In this document: one piece after another, positions 16,974 to 25,767 of the stretch
Numbering within the stretch: the stretch's first letter is position 1
Layout of the letters: every line of letters starts with the position of its first letter
Notes under the pieces: generated by a model
Told to the model about the DNA's origin: nothing
What the model saw: the letters and a program-made list of their open reading frames with translations, nothing else
Database searches by the model: none
Translations under genes and position numbers: made by a program
NCBI RefSeq assembly: GCF_002973525.1
Contig: NZ_PVEN01000001.1
Span: forward strand, 496,001 to 560,000
Source: Paraburkholderia sp. BL21I4N1
GTDB lineage: Bacteria > Pseudomonadota > Gammaproteobacteria > Burkholderiales > Burkholderiaceae
Reading direction: 5' to 3'
Length of the DNA: 64,000 nucleotides

Positions 16974-17738
16974 ATGCGTGCCATCATCCTCGCAGCGGGC
17001 CTCGGCCTGCGTCTTCAGCAACCGCCGCAAGCTCAGTTCCCGAAGTGTCTGTTGCAGTTCGACGGCATGAGCCTGCTCGAGCGGCATCTGCACATGCTCG
17101 AAACCGCCGGCGTGACGGATGTCGTCCTGGCGCTCGGCTTCCAGCCGGAGTCGGTGCAGGGGGAACTGGAGCGCATCAACTGGCCGCATAAGGTCGAGAC
17201 CGTGCTGAACACGCGTTACGATCTGGGCAGCGTGCTGACGGTGCACACGGTGGCCGATGCGTTGACGCGCGGTGGCGACGTGCTGCTGATGGACGCCGAC
17301 GTGCTGTACGACGAGCGCATCCTGAACGCGCTCGTCGCGGGTGAGACGGTCAACCGGCTGTTGATCGACCGTGATTTCGAAGCCGGCGACGAACCCGTCA
17401 AGCTGTGTCTGAAAGACGGCGTGCCGGTCGAACTGCGCAAGCAGCTCGCCGTGAATCTCGACTACGACACGATCGGCGAGTCGGTCGGCTTCTTCCGCTT
17501 CCGCCAGGAAACCGCGCGGCGTTTCGCGGAGATCGTTGCCGGCTACGTGGACAGCGGCCGGGCCAACCTGCCGCACGAAGAAGCCGTGCGCGATCTGCTG
17601 TTGGAACGCACGCAGGTGTTCGACACCGCCGACGTGACCGGCGCTCCGTGGATCGAAATCGACTTTCCGAACGACGTTGCGCGCGCAAGCACTGAGATCC
17701 TGCCGCAACTGCAACCGCTGGTCAGCGCGTCGCGTTAA
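16974..17738 (+). CDS. sugar/alcohol-phosphate nucleotidyltransferase (phosphocholine-cytidylyltransferase-like)
   Basis: A 254-residue NTP-transferase. The N-terminal nucleotide motif AAGLGLRLQ-x7-FPKCLL is the GxGxRL...PK signature of the family, with a six- to seven-residue spread between the two halves. MDADVLYDERIL near residue 105 supplies the metal-binding Asp. ESVGFFRF and WIEIDFPNDVARA near the C-terminus are typical of the phosphocholine/AEP cytidylyltransferase branch (LicC/PntC-like). It probably activates a small phospho- or phosphono-alcohol with CTP for the CDP-alcohol transferase three genes upstream. It follows the flippase-like gene by 27 bases and ends the operon. The exact substrate is not shown by sequence. 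Confidence 0.82.
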   Translation: MRAIILAAGLGLRLQQPPQAQFPKCLLQFDGMSLLERHLHMLETAGVTDVVLALGFQPESVQGELERINWPHKVETVLNTRYDLGSVLTVHTVADALTRGGDVLLMDADVLYDERILNALVAGETVNRLLIDRDFEAGDEPVKLCLKDGVPVELRKQLAVNLDYDTIGESVGFFRFRQETARRFAEIVAGYVDSGRANLPHEEAVRDLLLERTQVFDTADVTGAPWIEIDFPNDVARASTEILPQLQPLVSASR

Positions 17739-17776
17739 GTCTTCTCCCGCGTCTTCGGTGACTGAAGGCGGAACGC

Positions 17777-17810
17777 AAAAAGAGCCGGCTCGATGCCGGC
17801 TCTTTGCCGT
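17777..17810 (+). terminator. hairpin terminator after the lipid operon
   Basis: A perfect stem AAAGAGCCGGC (17779-17789) / GCCGGCTCTTT (17795-17805) with a five-base loop follows the nucleotidyltransferase stop by 40 bases. The T-rich part is inside the stem end (CTTTGCCGTTT). Confidence 0.75.
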
Positions 17811-17891
17811 TTACGGCTCGCACAACAACATCTGTTGCCGATGCGATGCCATAATCGACGCTTTACACCGACGGCCTTGCAACCCGTCGTC

Positions 17892-19301
17892 ATGCCAATG
17901 CCTCTCGCTTTAGGCACCTTCATTGTTCCGCTGATCGTCGCGTGTGCGATGTTCATGGAAAACGTGGACGGCACGGTCATCGTGACGTCGCTGCCCGTTC
18001 TGGCGCGCGATCTCGGCCAGGATCCCATCACCCTCAAGCTGGCCGTCACGGCGTATGTGATCGGTCTCGGCGTGTTCATTCCCATCTGCGGCTGGGTGGC
18101 CGACCGCTTCGGTTCACGCACGGTGTTTCGCACGGCGATCGGCATTTTCATGGCCGGCTCGCTGATGTGCGCGGCCTCCACGTCGCTCGGCATGTTCGTG
18201 ATCGCGCGCTTCGTGCAGGGCATTGGTGGCGCGATGATGGTGCCGGTGGGGCGCATCATCATCTTCCGTTCGGTGCCGAAATCGGACTTCATCCGCGCAG
18301 TCAATTATCTAACCGTGCCGGCCTTGCTCGGACCGGTGGTCGGGCCGCCGCTCGGCGGTTTCATCACGACCTATCTGCATTGGCGTTTGATCTTCGTCGT
18401 CAATATTCCCATCGGGCTGCTGGGCATCTGGCTGGCCAACAAATACATCGCCAACGTGCGCGAAGCGCACCCCGGACGGCTCGACTGGACCGGCTTCATC
18501 CTGTCCGCGAGCGGCGCGTCGCTCTTCATGATGGGGCTCTCGCTGGTGGGCGGCGAACTCGTGTCCAACACGGTGTCGGTCAGCATGTGCGTGATCGGCG
18601 TGGTGCTGATCGTGCTCTATGTGCTGTACGCCAGTCGCGTCGAATTGCCGGTGCTCGACTTGCGCCTGCTGCGCATTCCGAGTTTTCACGCGAGCGTGGT
18701 GGGCGGCTCGCTCTTTCGTATCGGTCTCGGCGCGGTGCCGTTTCTGTTGCCGCTCGCGTTGCAGGAAGGTCTCGGCATGACGGCGTTCAAGTCGGGGTCG
18801 ATCACCTGCGCATCCGCCTTCGGGTCGATCTTCATGAAGGCGGCGGCGTCGCGCATACTCGAACGTTTCGGTTTCCGCACTGTGCTGATGTTCAACGCGG
18901 TTTGCGCGGGTCTCGCCATCGCGGTCTACGGGCTGTTCTTTCCGGGCACCCCGCACTGGTTGATCTGGTGCGTCGTGCTGTTCGGCGGCTTCTTTCCGTC
19001 GCTGCAATTCACCTCGTTGAACACGCTCGCGTATGCGGATATTCCGAGTCGCGACGTAGGCCGTGCAACGAGTGTTGCGAGCGTGATCCAGCAGATTTCG
19101 TTAGGGCTCGGCGTGACGATCGCGGGTATCGTGCTGCAGATTTCGCACAACGTGCAGGGCCATTCGAGCATCGTGTTCTCCGATTTCTGGCCGGCGTTTA
19201 TCGTGGTCGGACTGTTTTCGTTCCTGTCGATTCCGATCACCGCGCGCCTGCCGCAGGGCGCCGGCGACGAGATCGCGCGCGGCAGCCGGGGCCGCGCGTA
19301 A
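17892..19301 (+). CDS. MFS transporter, DHA2 (EmrB/QacA) drug-efflux type
   Basis: A 469-residue inner-membrane antiporter with about 14 hydrophobic segments. It has motif D1 near the first helix (MFMENVDGTVIVTSLPVLARDL), motif A (GWVADRFGSRTVF), and motif C region ALLGPVVGPPLGGFI followed by HWRLIFVVNIPIGLLGIWLA. All of these are diagnostic of the DHA2 family that uses proton motive force to expel drugs or metabolites. The ATG at 17892 is preferred over the second ATG at 17898 and over the longer upstream frame. No membrane-fusion partner (EmrA) adjoins it, so it may work without a tripartite channel. The substrate is unknown. Confidence 0.88.
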   Translation: MPMPLALGTFIVPLIVACAMFMENVDGTVIVTSLPVLARDLGQDPITLKLAVTAYVIGLGVFIPICGWVADRFGSRTVFRTAIGIFMAGSLMCAASTSLGMFVIARFVQGIGGAMMVPVGRIIIFRSVPKSDFIRAVNYLTVPALLGPVVGPPLGGFITTYLHWRLIFVVNIPIGLLGIWLANKYIANVREAHPGRLDWTGFILSASGASLFMMGLSLVGGELVSNTVSVSMCVIGVVLIVLYVLYASRVELPVLDLRLLRIPSFHASVVGGSLFRIGLGAVPFLLPLALQEGLGMTAFKSGSITCASAFGSIFMKAAASRILERFGFRTVLMFNAVCAGLAIAVYGLFFPGTPHWLIWCVVLFGGFFPSLQFTSLNTLAYADIPSRDVGRATSVASVIQQISLGLGVTIAGIVLQISHNVQGHSSIVFSDFWPAFIVVGLFSFLSIPITARLPQGAGDEIARGSRGRA

Positions 19302-19433
19302 CGCCGAATTTTGCGTGCCGCAGCATCCGTACTAAGGATTTTCGCGGCTTCGCAAAGAGGCGGCTTGCATGTTATAAGCCCAAGGCAGCTCTCGTTCTCG
19401 TCAGGTGAAAGAGTCGTCTTTGGGGGATAGTCA

Positions 19434-21167
19434 ATGAGGTTGTTCCGCAACGCCAAATCGTCCGCCAGCGGATTCGCGCTGGTCGCACTCGTTTCCATTT
19501 CAAGCGGGTTTCTCGACGCTACGCCCGCTGTCGCGAAGACCGCGGCTAAGGGCCAGCCGGCCATTCTCACGGCCTCCGCCATCGCGGTCGCGGACAAGTA
19601 CAGCGCCGACGCCGCCGAACAGATCTTCAAGGAAGGCGGCAATGCGGTCGACGCGGCCGTCGCGATTGCCTTCACGCTTGCCGTGACGTATCCGGAAGCG
19701 GGCAACATCGGCGGCGGCGGGTTCATGACGCTGTATGTCGACGGCAAGCCGTACTTCCTCGACTATCGCGAACGCGCACCGCTCGCCGCGACCAAGAACA
19801 TGTATCTCGACGACAAGGGCGAGGTCATCAAGGGCATGAGCCTGTTCGGCTATCGGGCAGTGGGCGTGCCGGGCACCGTGGACGGCATGTGGCAGGCGCA
19901 GCGCCGTTTCGGCAAGCTCAAGTGGAAGCAGGTGCTCGCACCGGCCATTCACTATGCGACCGATGGCTTCGAGGTCAGCCAGCAACTGCAGGAACGCCGC
20001 GACGCGTCTGCGAAAGACTTCGCCGGCAAGACCAATTTCGACACGTACTTCGGCAATCTGAAGCAGGGCGTCAACTTCAAGCAACCGGATCTCGCCGCCG
20101 TGCTGCAGCGTATTTCGGATCAGGGCGCGAAAGACTTCTATCAGGGCAAGACGGCCGACCTGATCGCGGCGTCCATGCGCGGGCATGGTCTGATTACCAA
20201 GGCCGACCTGCAGCAGTACAAGGCCGTCTGGCGTCAACCGATCCAGGCCGACTGGAACGGCTACCGCGTGTACACCGCGCCGCCGCCGAGCTCGGGTGGT
20301 ATCGGCCTCGTGCAGTTGCTGAAGATGAAGGCCGACATCGCGCCTGACTTCAAGGACGTCACGCTCAATTCCGCGCAATACGTGCATCTGATCGCTGAAA
20401 TCGAGAAGCGGGTCTTCGCGGACCGCGCGCAGTATCTCGGCGATCCGGACTTCTACAAGGTACCGATCGCGCAATTGACCGACGACGCGTATCTCGCCAA
20501 ACGCGCCGCCGAGGTCAATCCGAACACCCCGTCGGACACGAAGAGCGTGCAACCGGGTCTCGGCACCACCATGCCGGAGAAAGCCGAAACCACGCACTTC
20601 TCGGTGATCGACAAGTGGGGTAACGCGGTGTCGAATACCTACACCATCAACGGTTATTTCGGTTCGGGCGTGGTGGCGGATCGCACCGGCATCGTGCTGA
20701 ACGACGAGATGGACGACTTCTCCGCGAAGCCGGGCGTGGCGAATATGTTCGGCGTGGTGGGCAGCGACGCGAATTCGATCGAACCGAAGAAGCGTCCGCT
20801 GTCGTCGATGAGCCCGACCATTCTGACCAAAGACGGCAAGGTGTCGCTGGTGATCGGCACGCCGGGCGGCTCGCGCATCTTCACGTCGATCTTCCAGGTG
20901 ATCAACAACATCTACGACTTCAACATGCCGTTGCAGGACGCAGTGGCTGCGATGCGTTTCCATCATCAGCTGTTGCCGCCGAACACGATCTTCTGGGAGC
21001 CGTACAAGCCGATCGAGGGCGAACTCGCCCAGCAGATCGAAGCCAAGGGTTACACGCTGAAGGGGCAGGATTTCAGCGGCGACATTCAGGCGATCAAGGT
21101 GAACGGCGATACGCCCGAAGCGGCAGCCGACCCGCGCGGCCGTGGTGTGACGCGGGTGATTCCGTAA
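19434..21167 (+). CDS. ggt: gamma-glutamyltransferase
   Basis: A periplasmic N-terminal-nucleophile hydrolase that cleaves or transfers the gamma-glutamyl group of glutathione and related compounds. The protein has 577 residues, normal for bacterial GGT. It has a signal peptide (hydrophobic 13-30, Ala-rich cleavage near residue 34), the N-terminal GGNAVDAAVAIAF motif, GNIGGGGFMTLY, and the autoprocessing site ETTHFSVID, in which T386 becomes the catalytic N-terminus of the small subunit. YFGSGVV and RPLSSMSPTI further support it. A rho-independent terminator follows. It is monocistronic, with a GGGGGA ribosome site shortly before the ATG. Confidence 0.93.
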   Translation: MRLFRNAKSSASGFALVALVSISSGFLDATPAVAKTAAKGQPAILTASAIAVADKYSADAAEQIFKEGGNAVDAAVAIAFTLAVTYPEAGNIGGGGFMTLYVDGKPYFLDYRERAPLAATKNMYLDDKGEVIKGMSLFGYRAVGVPGTVDGMWQAQRRFGKLKWKQVLAPAIHYATDGFEVSQQLQERRDASAKDFAGKTNFDTYFGNLKQGVNFKQPDLAAVLQRISDQGAKDFYQGKTADLIAASMRGHGLITKADLQQYKAVWRQPIQADWNGYRVYTAPPPSSGGIGLVQLLKMKADIAPDFKDVTLNSAQYVHLIAEIEKRVFADRAQYLGDPDFYKVPIAQLTDDAYLAKRAAEVNPNTPSDTKSVQPGLGTTMPEKAETTHFSVIDKWGNAVSNTYTINGYFGSGVVADRTGIVLNDEMDDFSAKPGVANMFGVVGSDANSIEPKKRPLSSMSPTILTKDGKVSLVIGTPGGSRIFTSIFQVINNIYDFNMPLQDAVAAMRFHHQLLPPNTIFWEPYKPIEGELAQQIEAKGYTLKGQDFSGDIQAIKVNGDTPEAAADPRGRGVTRVIP

Positions 21168-21230
21168 GTGTCTGAATGACGCCAGGCGGTGCGGATTCGT
21201 TGACGCGGACGCACCGCGGGTCGTAGCCAG

Positions 21231-21266
21231 AAGGCCTCGTGCTCGATTGAGCGCGAGGCCTTTTTT
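21231..21266 (+). terminator. rho-independent terminator of ggt
   Basis: The stem AAGGCCTCG...CGAGGCCTT carries an inner GCTCGATTGAGC extension and is followed by TTTTTT. It sits 63 bases after the ggt stop and also faces the convergent protease gene. Confidence 0.9.
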
Positions 21267-21315
21267 GTACGCACCCGAAACGAACGCGCGACGACACTCA
21301 TTGCAAACCGCTCAC

Positions 21316-22371
21316 TCAACTCGTCTGCTCGACCGGCGTCAACTTCAATTCGAGCCGCTGCGTGCCGCGCAATACCGTCACGTTCACCGGTTTATCGATC
21401 CGCGACGCGTCGAGCGCGCGCTGCAGACTATCCACGTCCTGCACGGCGAGTGAGTCGATCGCGACGACCGTGTCGTCGGTACGCAAACCGCCCAGCGAAG
21501 CCGGGCTGCCTTTGACGATTTCCATCACGTAGACGCCGCTTTCCGAGCTCAGGCCGAAATAGCGCTGCACGCGCCGCGCGAGCGGCTTCGTGGTGCCGGC
21601 CACGCCGATATAAGCGCGCCGGACACGGCCACGCGTGAAGATCTGCATGATGACCCACTTGGCGGTATCGATCGCCGTGGCGAAACAGATGGCCTGTGCG
21701 CCGGGAATGATCGCCGTATTCACGCCGATCACCTGACCGGCGGAATTGATCAGCGGACCGCCGGAATTGCCGGGATTCAGCGCGGCGTCGGTCTGGATCA
21801 CGTCATAGATCATGCGGCCGGAGTTCGAGCGCAGCGAACGGCCGAGCGCCGACACCACGCCGGTCGTGACGGTTTGCGCGAGCCCGAGCGGATTGCCTAC
21901 CGCAATCGCAATCTGGCCGACGCGCAGCTTGGACGATTCGCCGAGTTCGACATGCGGCAACGGCTCCGGCGAGCCGATCCGCAACACGGCGAGATCGCTG
22001 CCCGGATCGTCGCCGACCAGATCGGCGTCGAATTTCGTGCCGTCGGCCAGCGTGATCTGGATGTGCGTGGCGCCGTGCACGACGTGGCTATTGGTGAGCA
22101 GATAGCCGTCGGGCGTGAACAGAAAGCCTGAGCCGGTGCCGCCGCGCGCGCCGCGCTCGCGTCCGTGTCCGTGCACGGACGTCTCGTTAGGCAGCCTGCG
22201 TTCGACGGAAATGAAGGCGACCGCCTGCTGCACGCGTTCCAGCGCGCCGATCACGGTGCGGGAATAGGCGTCGAGCAGGGCGTCGTCGGATAAGGGATTG
22301 AGTGGATTCGGCCCGGGGGCGTCGGATGCGGCGCGCGACAGGCCATCGATGAAGCGTGGGCGGCTTCCCAT
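21316..22371 (-). CDS. HtrA/DegP-family (S1C) serine protease with one PDZ domain
   Basis: A 351-residue trypsin-like protease. The catalytic triad is visible: H96 in LLTNSHVVHG, D126 in GSDLAVL, and S203 in NPGNSGGPLI. A single PDZ domain follows (about 255-345, with GVYVMEIVKGSPASLGGLRTDDTVVAID). Unlike DegP or DegS it shows no signal peptide and no N-terminal membrane segment; residues 1-50 are hydrophilic. It may therefore act in the cytoplasm or be exported in an unusual way. The ATG at 22371 starts the whole conserved region. An alternative start further in would remove little. It converges on ggt and is divergent from ppk2. Confidence 0.88.
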   Translation of the reverse strand: MGSRPRFIDGLSRAASDAPGPNPLNPLSDDALLDAYSRTVIGALERVQQAVAFISVERRLPNETSVHGHGRERGARGGTGSGFLFTPDGYLLTNSHVVHGATHIQITLADGTKFDADLVGDDPGSDLAVLRIGSPEPLPHVELGESSKLRVGQIAIAVGNPLGLAQTVTTGVVSALGRSLRSNSGRMIYDVIQTDAALNPGNSGGPLINSAGQVIGVNTAIIPGAQAICFATAIDTAKWVIMQIFTRGRVRRAYIGVAGTTKPLARRVQRYFGLSSESGVYVMEIVKGSPASLGGLRTDDTVVAIDSLAVQDVDSLQRALDASRIDKPVNVTVLRGTQRLELKLTPVEQTS

Positions 22372-22681
22372 GGCGATGCTCCGGATAAACGGGTACGCAG
22401 ATGCGGGGCGTCGCCAACGTTTTCAAGTCCATGCAGCAGGCGCCGCCGGAGGAGGCCGCAAAAGTCGCTATCATGGATGACGACAAGGTGAGCCGGCCGC
22501 GCATGCTCCGCAATCGTGCCTAACGTGCCAATACGTGCCGATAAGTGCGCAGGCACCCACCGGGCGCCGAACTGCGGTCGCGGCGGTAACACGGCTGACA
22601 CCTCGCGCTTCGATAATCGAACGCGTTCGCGTCGGACTTCTCGCCGCGCGCTTAACCATTTCCGTTGCCAGGAGAGCCGCA
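22372..22681. other. intergenic region between divergent protease and ppk2 genes
   Basis: It must hold both promoters. The last bases give ppk2 a strong ribosome site (CCAGGAGAG). I found no convincing Pho box or other operator here, and no gene. Confidence 0.4.
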
Positions 22682-23608
22682 ATGAAAGAGCTGGATCCGA
22701 GACCTGAAGCCGAAGTGCTCGCCGAGCGGCAACGCCGTTTCGAGGAAGACCTCATCGACGCGTACGACGAAGAGCTCGAAATGGAAGTCGACGACCGCAT
22801 TATCGACGGCGCGGAAGGCTTCACGGCCGAGCATCGCGAAGCCCGCAAGATGTACTTCCGCGAGTTGTTCCGTCTGCAGGGCGAACTCGTCAAACTGCAG
22901 GACTGGATCGTGCAGACCGGCCACCGCCTCGTGGTGATTTTCGAAGGACGCGATGCGGCCGGCAAGGGCGGCGCGATCAAACGCATCACGCAGCGCCTCA
23001 ATCCGCGCGTGTGCCGCGTGGCCGCGCTGCCCGCGCCGAATAACCGTGAACGCACGCAGTGGTATTTCCAGCGCTACGTTTCGCATCTGCCGGCAGGCGG
23101 CGAAATGGTGCTGTTCGATCGTAGCTGGTACAACCGCGCGGGCGTTGAACGTGTGATGAATTTTTGCAGCGACGAAGAATACGAAGAGTTCTTCCGCTCG
23201 GTGCCGGAATTCGAAAAGATGCTGGCGCGCAGCGGCGTGCAGATTCTCAAATACTGGTTTTCGATTACCGACGAAGAGCAGGAAATCCGCTTCCAGAACC
23301 GCATTCACGATCCGCTGAAGCAGTGGAAACTGAGTCCGATGGATCTGGAAAGCCGCCGTCGCTGGGAAGCCTATACACAGGCGAAAGAAGTGATGCTGCA
23401 GCGCTCGCACATTCCCGAGGCGCCGTGGTGGGTCGTGCAGGCGGTCGACAAGAAGCGTGCGCGCCTGAACTGCATTCATCATCTGCTGAGCCAGATGCCC
23501 TATCACGAGGTTGAACATCCCGCGATCGAGCTGCCGGCGCGTGTTCATAACGACGAATACAGCCGCCAGCCGGTGCCGGCGTCCATGATCGTGCCTGAGC
23601 TTTACTAA
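22682..23608 (+). CDS. ppk2: polyphosphate kinase 2 (PPK2)
   Basis: A 308-residue PPK2-family enzyme that transfers phosphate between polyphosphate and nucleoside mono- or diphosphates in the cytoplasm. Walker A is GRDAAGKGG at 89-97, the Walker B region is MVLFDRSWYNR at 142-152, and the conserved WKLSPMDLESRRRWEAY (lid region) is present. Length and a single domain place it with PPK2 class I, which mainly drives NDP to NTP; class assignment is inference. The start at 22682 has a clear AGGAG site. It is convergent with the Pit transporter gene, with a shared bidirectional terminator, and close to a CHAD protein gene, so the neighbourhood concerns phosphate and polyphosphate. Confidence 0.93.
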   Translation: MKELDPRPEAEVLAERQRRFEEDLIDAYDEELEMEVDDRIIDGAEGFTAEHREARKMYFRELFRLQGELVKLQDWIVQTGHRLVVIFEGRDAAGKGGAIKRITQRLNPRVCRVAALPAPNNRERTQWYFQRYVSHLPAGGEMVLFDRSWYNRAGVERVMNFCSDEEYEEFFRSVPEFEKMLARSGVQILKYWFSITDEEQEIRFQNRIHDPLKQWKLSPMDLESRRRWEAYTQAKEVMLQRSHIPEAPWWVVQAVDKKRARLNCIHHLLSQMPYHEVEHPAIELPARVHNDEYSRQPVPASMIVPELY

Positions 23609-23647
23609 GCACCCGGCGACCGGGCGCTTTGCGGCGCTCGGCACAAA

Positions 23648-23679
23648 GAAAAAGCGCGGCCTGTGAGCCGCGCTTTTTC
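23648..23679. terminator. bidirectional rho-independent terminator between ppk2 and pit
   Basis: The perfect stem AAAAAGCGCGGC (23649-23660) / GCCGCGCTTTTT (23667-23678) gives a T-run on either strand. It lies 40 bases after ppk2 and 60 bases after the convergent transporter. Confidence 0.88.
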
Positions 23680-23740
23680 GTTCAGCCTCGCCGATCCCGC
23701 GAACCTGATCGCGGACCGGCGGCTTCTTGAGAAACGTTCT

Positions 23741-25324
23741 TTAGAACACCATCCGGAACACCCAATACAAACCCGCGGCGAGTGCGATCGACACCGGCAG
23801 CGTCAGCACCCACGCGAGGATCAGGCTACGCACCGTGCCCCATTGCAGGCCCGAGCCGTTAGCCGCCATCGTGCCCGCCACACCGGACGACAACACGTGC
23901 GTCGTCGACACCGGCAGGCCGTACATGTCGGCCGCGCCGATCGTCAGCATCGCGACGACTTCCGCCGACGCGCCCTGTCCATACGTCAGATGCTGCTTGC
24001 CGATCTTCTCGCCGACCGTCACCACAATGCGCTTCCAGCCGACCATCGTGCCGAGACCCAGCGCAATCGCCACCGCGACCTTCACCCACGTCGGAATGAA
24101 CTTGGTGGCGTGATCGGTTTGCGCCTTGAAGTTGTCGATGGCCTTGGCGTCTTCCGGCGCGAACGCCGGTTGCTTGGCCTTCTCCATCAGTCGAATGGCT
24201 TCGGACGCCACGTACATGTTGTTGCGCACGTTGTCGACGATGCCCTGCGGCACGGCGCCCATCGAGCCCGATTCTCCCACTTGGTGGGCGATCTGCTCCG
24301 TCAGTTGCTGCAAGGCCGGCAAGGTGGCTGGCGCCAACTGACGGGTGCGGACATAGGCTTCGACGTCGCCACGCGGGTTGGTCGACGGTGCGGCGCCTTG
24401 TGTGTATTTGCCGAGCGTCACCGACGCATGTTGCGCGACCGCCAGATACGTTTGCGTTTCCGCCGGCGTGACCGCCTTGTTCAGCGCATACGCGGTCGGC
24501 ACCGTGCCGATCAGGATCAGCATGATGAGGCCCATGCCTTTCTGACCGTCGTTCGAACCATGTGCGAACGACACGCCCGTGCAGGTCAGAATCAGCAGGC
24601 TGCGAATCCAGAACGGCGGCGGTTCCTTGCCCTTCGGCTCGGCATACAGCGCGGGAATCCGCACCACGGCTTTCAGAACCAGCAGCAGCAACGCCGACGC
24701 GAGAAAGCCCACAAGCGGCGAAAACAGCAGCGACTTGCCGACGCCGAGCGCCTGGTTCCAGTCCACGCTGCTCGTGCCGTTCGCGCCGTGCATCAGCTGA
24801 TTCATCAGACCTACGCCGATGATCGAGCCGATCAGCGTGTGCGAGCTCGACGACGGCAGTCCGAAATACCAGGTGCCGAGGTTCCAGATGATGGCGGCGA
24901 TCAGCAGCGCGAAGACCATCGCGAAACCGGCGCTGCTGCCCACCTGCAAGATCAGTTCGACAGGCAGCAGTTGGAGCACACCGAACGCGACCGCGCCGGT
25001 CGAGGTCAGCACGCCGAGGAAATTCCACGTTCCCGACCACACCACCGCCAGGTTCGGTGCGAGCGAATGCGTGTAGATCACCGTGGCGACCGCATTGGCG
25101 GTGTCATGGAAGCCGTTGACGAATTCGAAGCCGAGCGCGATCAGCAGCGCCACGCCGAGCAGCAGGTACGGTAGAACCGAGCTCTCGCGGACCGGTTGCA
25201 GATCGTCCACCAGATGCATGGCGCAGTAAGCGGCGCCGATGGCGATAACCGCGAAGAAGATGAGGAGGCTGAGATTGCGGCCTTTAGCAGCGGTGCCTGG
25301 TTGCGGATACGAAAGTTCCGGCAT
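23741..25324 (-). CDS. pit: inorganic phosphate transporter, Pit/PHO4 family
   Basis: A 527-residue inner-membrane symporter for metal-phosphate. It carries the two PHO4 signature repeats: GFEFVNGFHDTANAVATVIYT near residue 65 and GVSFAHGSNDGQKGMGLIML near residue 290, each in a hydrophobic half. Between the second signature and the last helices is a hydrophilic insertion of about 110 residues (ETQTYLAVAQHASVTLGKYT onward). This makes the protein longer than minimal Pit proteins but like E. coli PitA in general plan. The start at 25324 removes a Cys-rich upstream frame that is not protein-like. It converges on ppk2 and is divergent from the CHAD gene. No accepted Pho box is seen upstream. Confidence 0.92.
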   Translation of the reverse strand: MPELSYPQPGTAAKGRNLSLLIFFAVIAIGAAYCAMHLVDDLQPVRESSVLPYLLLGVALLIALGFEFVNGFHDTANAVATVIYTHSLAPNLAVVWSGTWNFLGVLTSTGAVAFGVLQLLPVELILQVGSSAGFAMVFALLIAAIIWNLGTWYFGLPSSSSHTLIGSIIGVGLMNQLMHGANGTSSVDWNQALGVGKSLLFSPLVGFLASALLLLVLKAVVRIPALYAEPKGKEPPPFWIRSLLILTCTGVSFAHGSNDGQKGMGLIMLILIGTVPTAYALNKAVTPAETQTYLAVAQHASVTLGKYTQGAAPSTNPRGDVEAYVRTRQLAPATLPALQQLTEQIAHQVGESGSMGAVPQGIVDNVRNNMYVASEAIRLMEKAKQPAFAPEDAKAIDNFKAQTDHATKFIPTWVKVAVAIALGLGTMVGWKRIVVTVGEKIGKQHLTYGQGASAEVVAMLTIGAADMYGLPVSTTHVLSSGVAGTMAANGSGLQWGTVRSLILAWVLTLPVSIALAAGLYWVFRMVF

Positions 25325-25767
25325 GACTTGTGCCCCAAGAGTTTTGTCGCGGAACTGCCGATCCTGCGGGGCATGTGTGTCGTAATGATGACAATGACAT
25401 GACGCCCCGGCGGAACCCGAGTCGCGCGGGAAGGCACGCGGGTAAAGGCCGCGGGCCGTTTCAACAAAAAATTGAGTGAAAGCTGGCGGACATGGATCGT
25501 CAGATGTCCGAAAACAACTGCATGTTGTTTGCATGCATGTCACGCGGGTCGCGGGCGCGGGCTTGATGCGTTCGCGCGAGCGGCGACACGTATGTTGAAG
25601 ATAGTCGGTGATAGGCCGTCGCGCTATCGAACGCGGTAAAAATATCTTCGGGTCTGGCGTAAGGGTCGCGCACTTTTTCCCGACCTTGGCTGTGGCGAAC
25701 GCACGCGCTCAACCCCGCTGGGCGCTTTTTTTGCTACGCTCCAGAGAGGAACGGAAAAGGGGCGCCA
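25325..25767. other. intergenic region between divergent pit and CHAD genes
   Basis: About 440 bases containing both promoters. The only repeat of note is TGTCATTGTCAT on the minus strand near 25390, which lacks Pho-box spacing. No gene or RNA is recognised. Confidence 0.4.

Noticed and set aside
23663..25174. 503-codon open frame antisense to the Pit transporter
   Set aside because: The product is a run of Arg, His and Gln without motifs; the Pit frame has both PHO4 signatures.
25372..25402. Pho-box-like TGTCAT repeats upstream of the Pit transporter
   Set aside because: The two TGTCAT units are directly adjacent (6-base period), not in the 11-base period of PhoB boxes.
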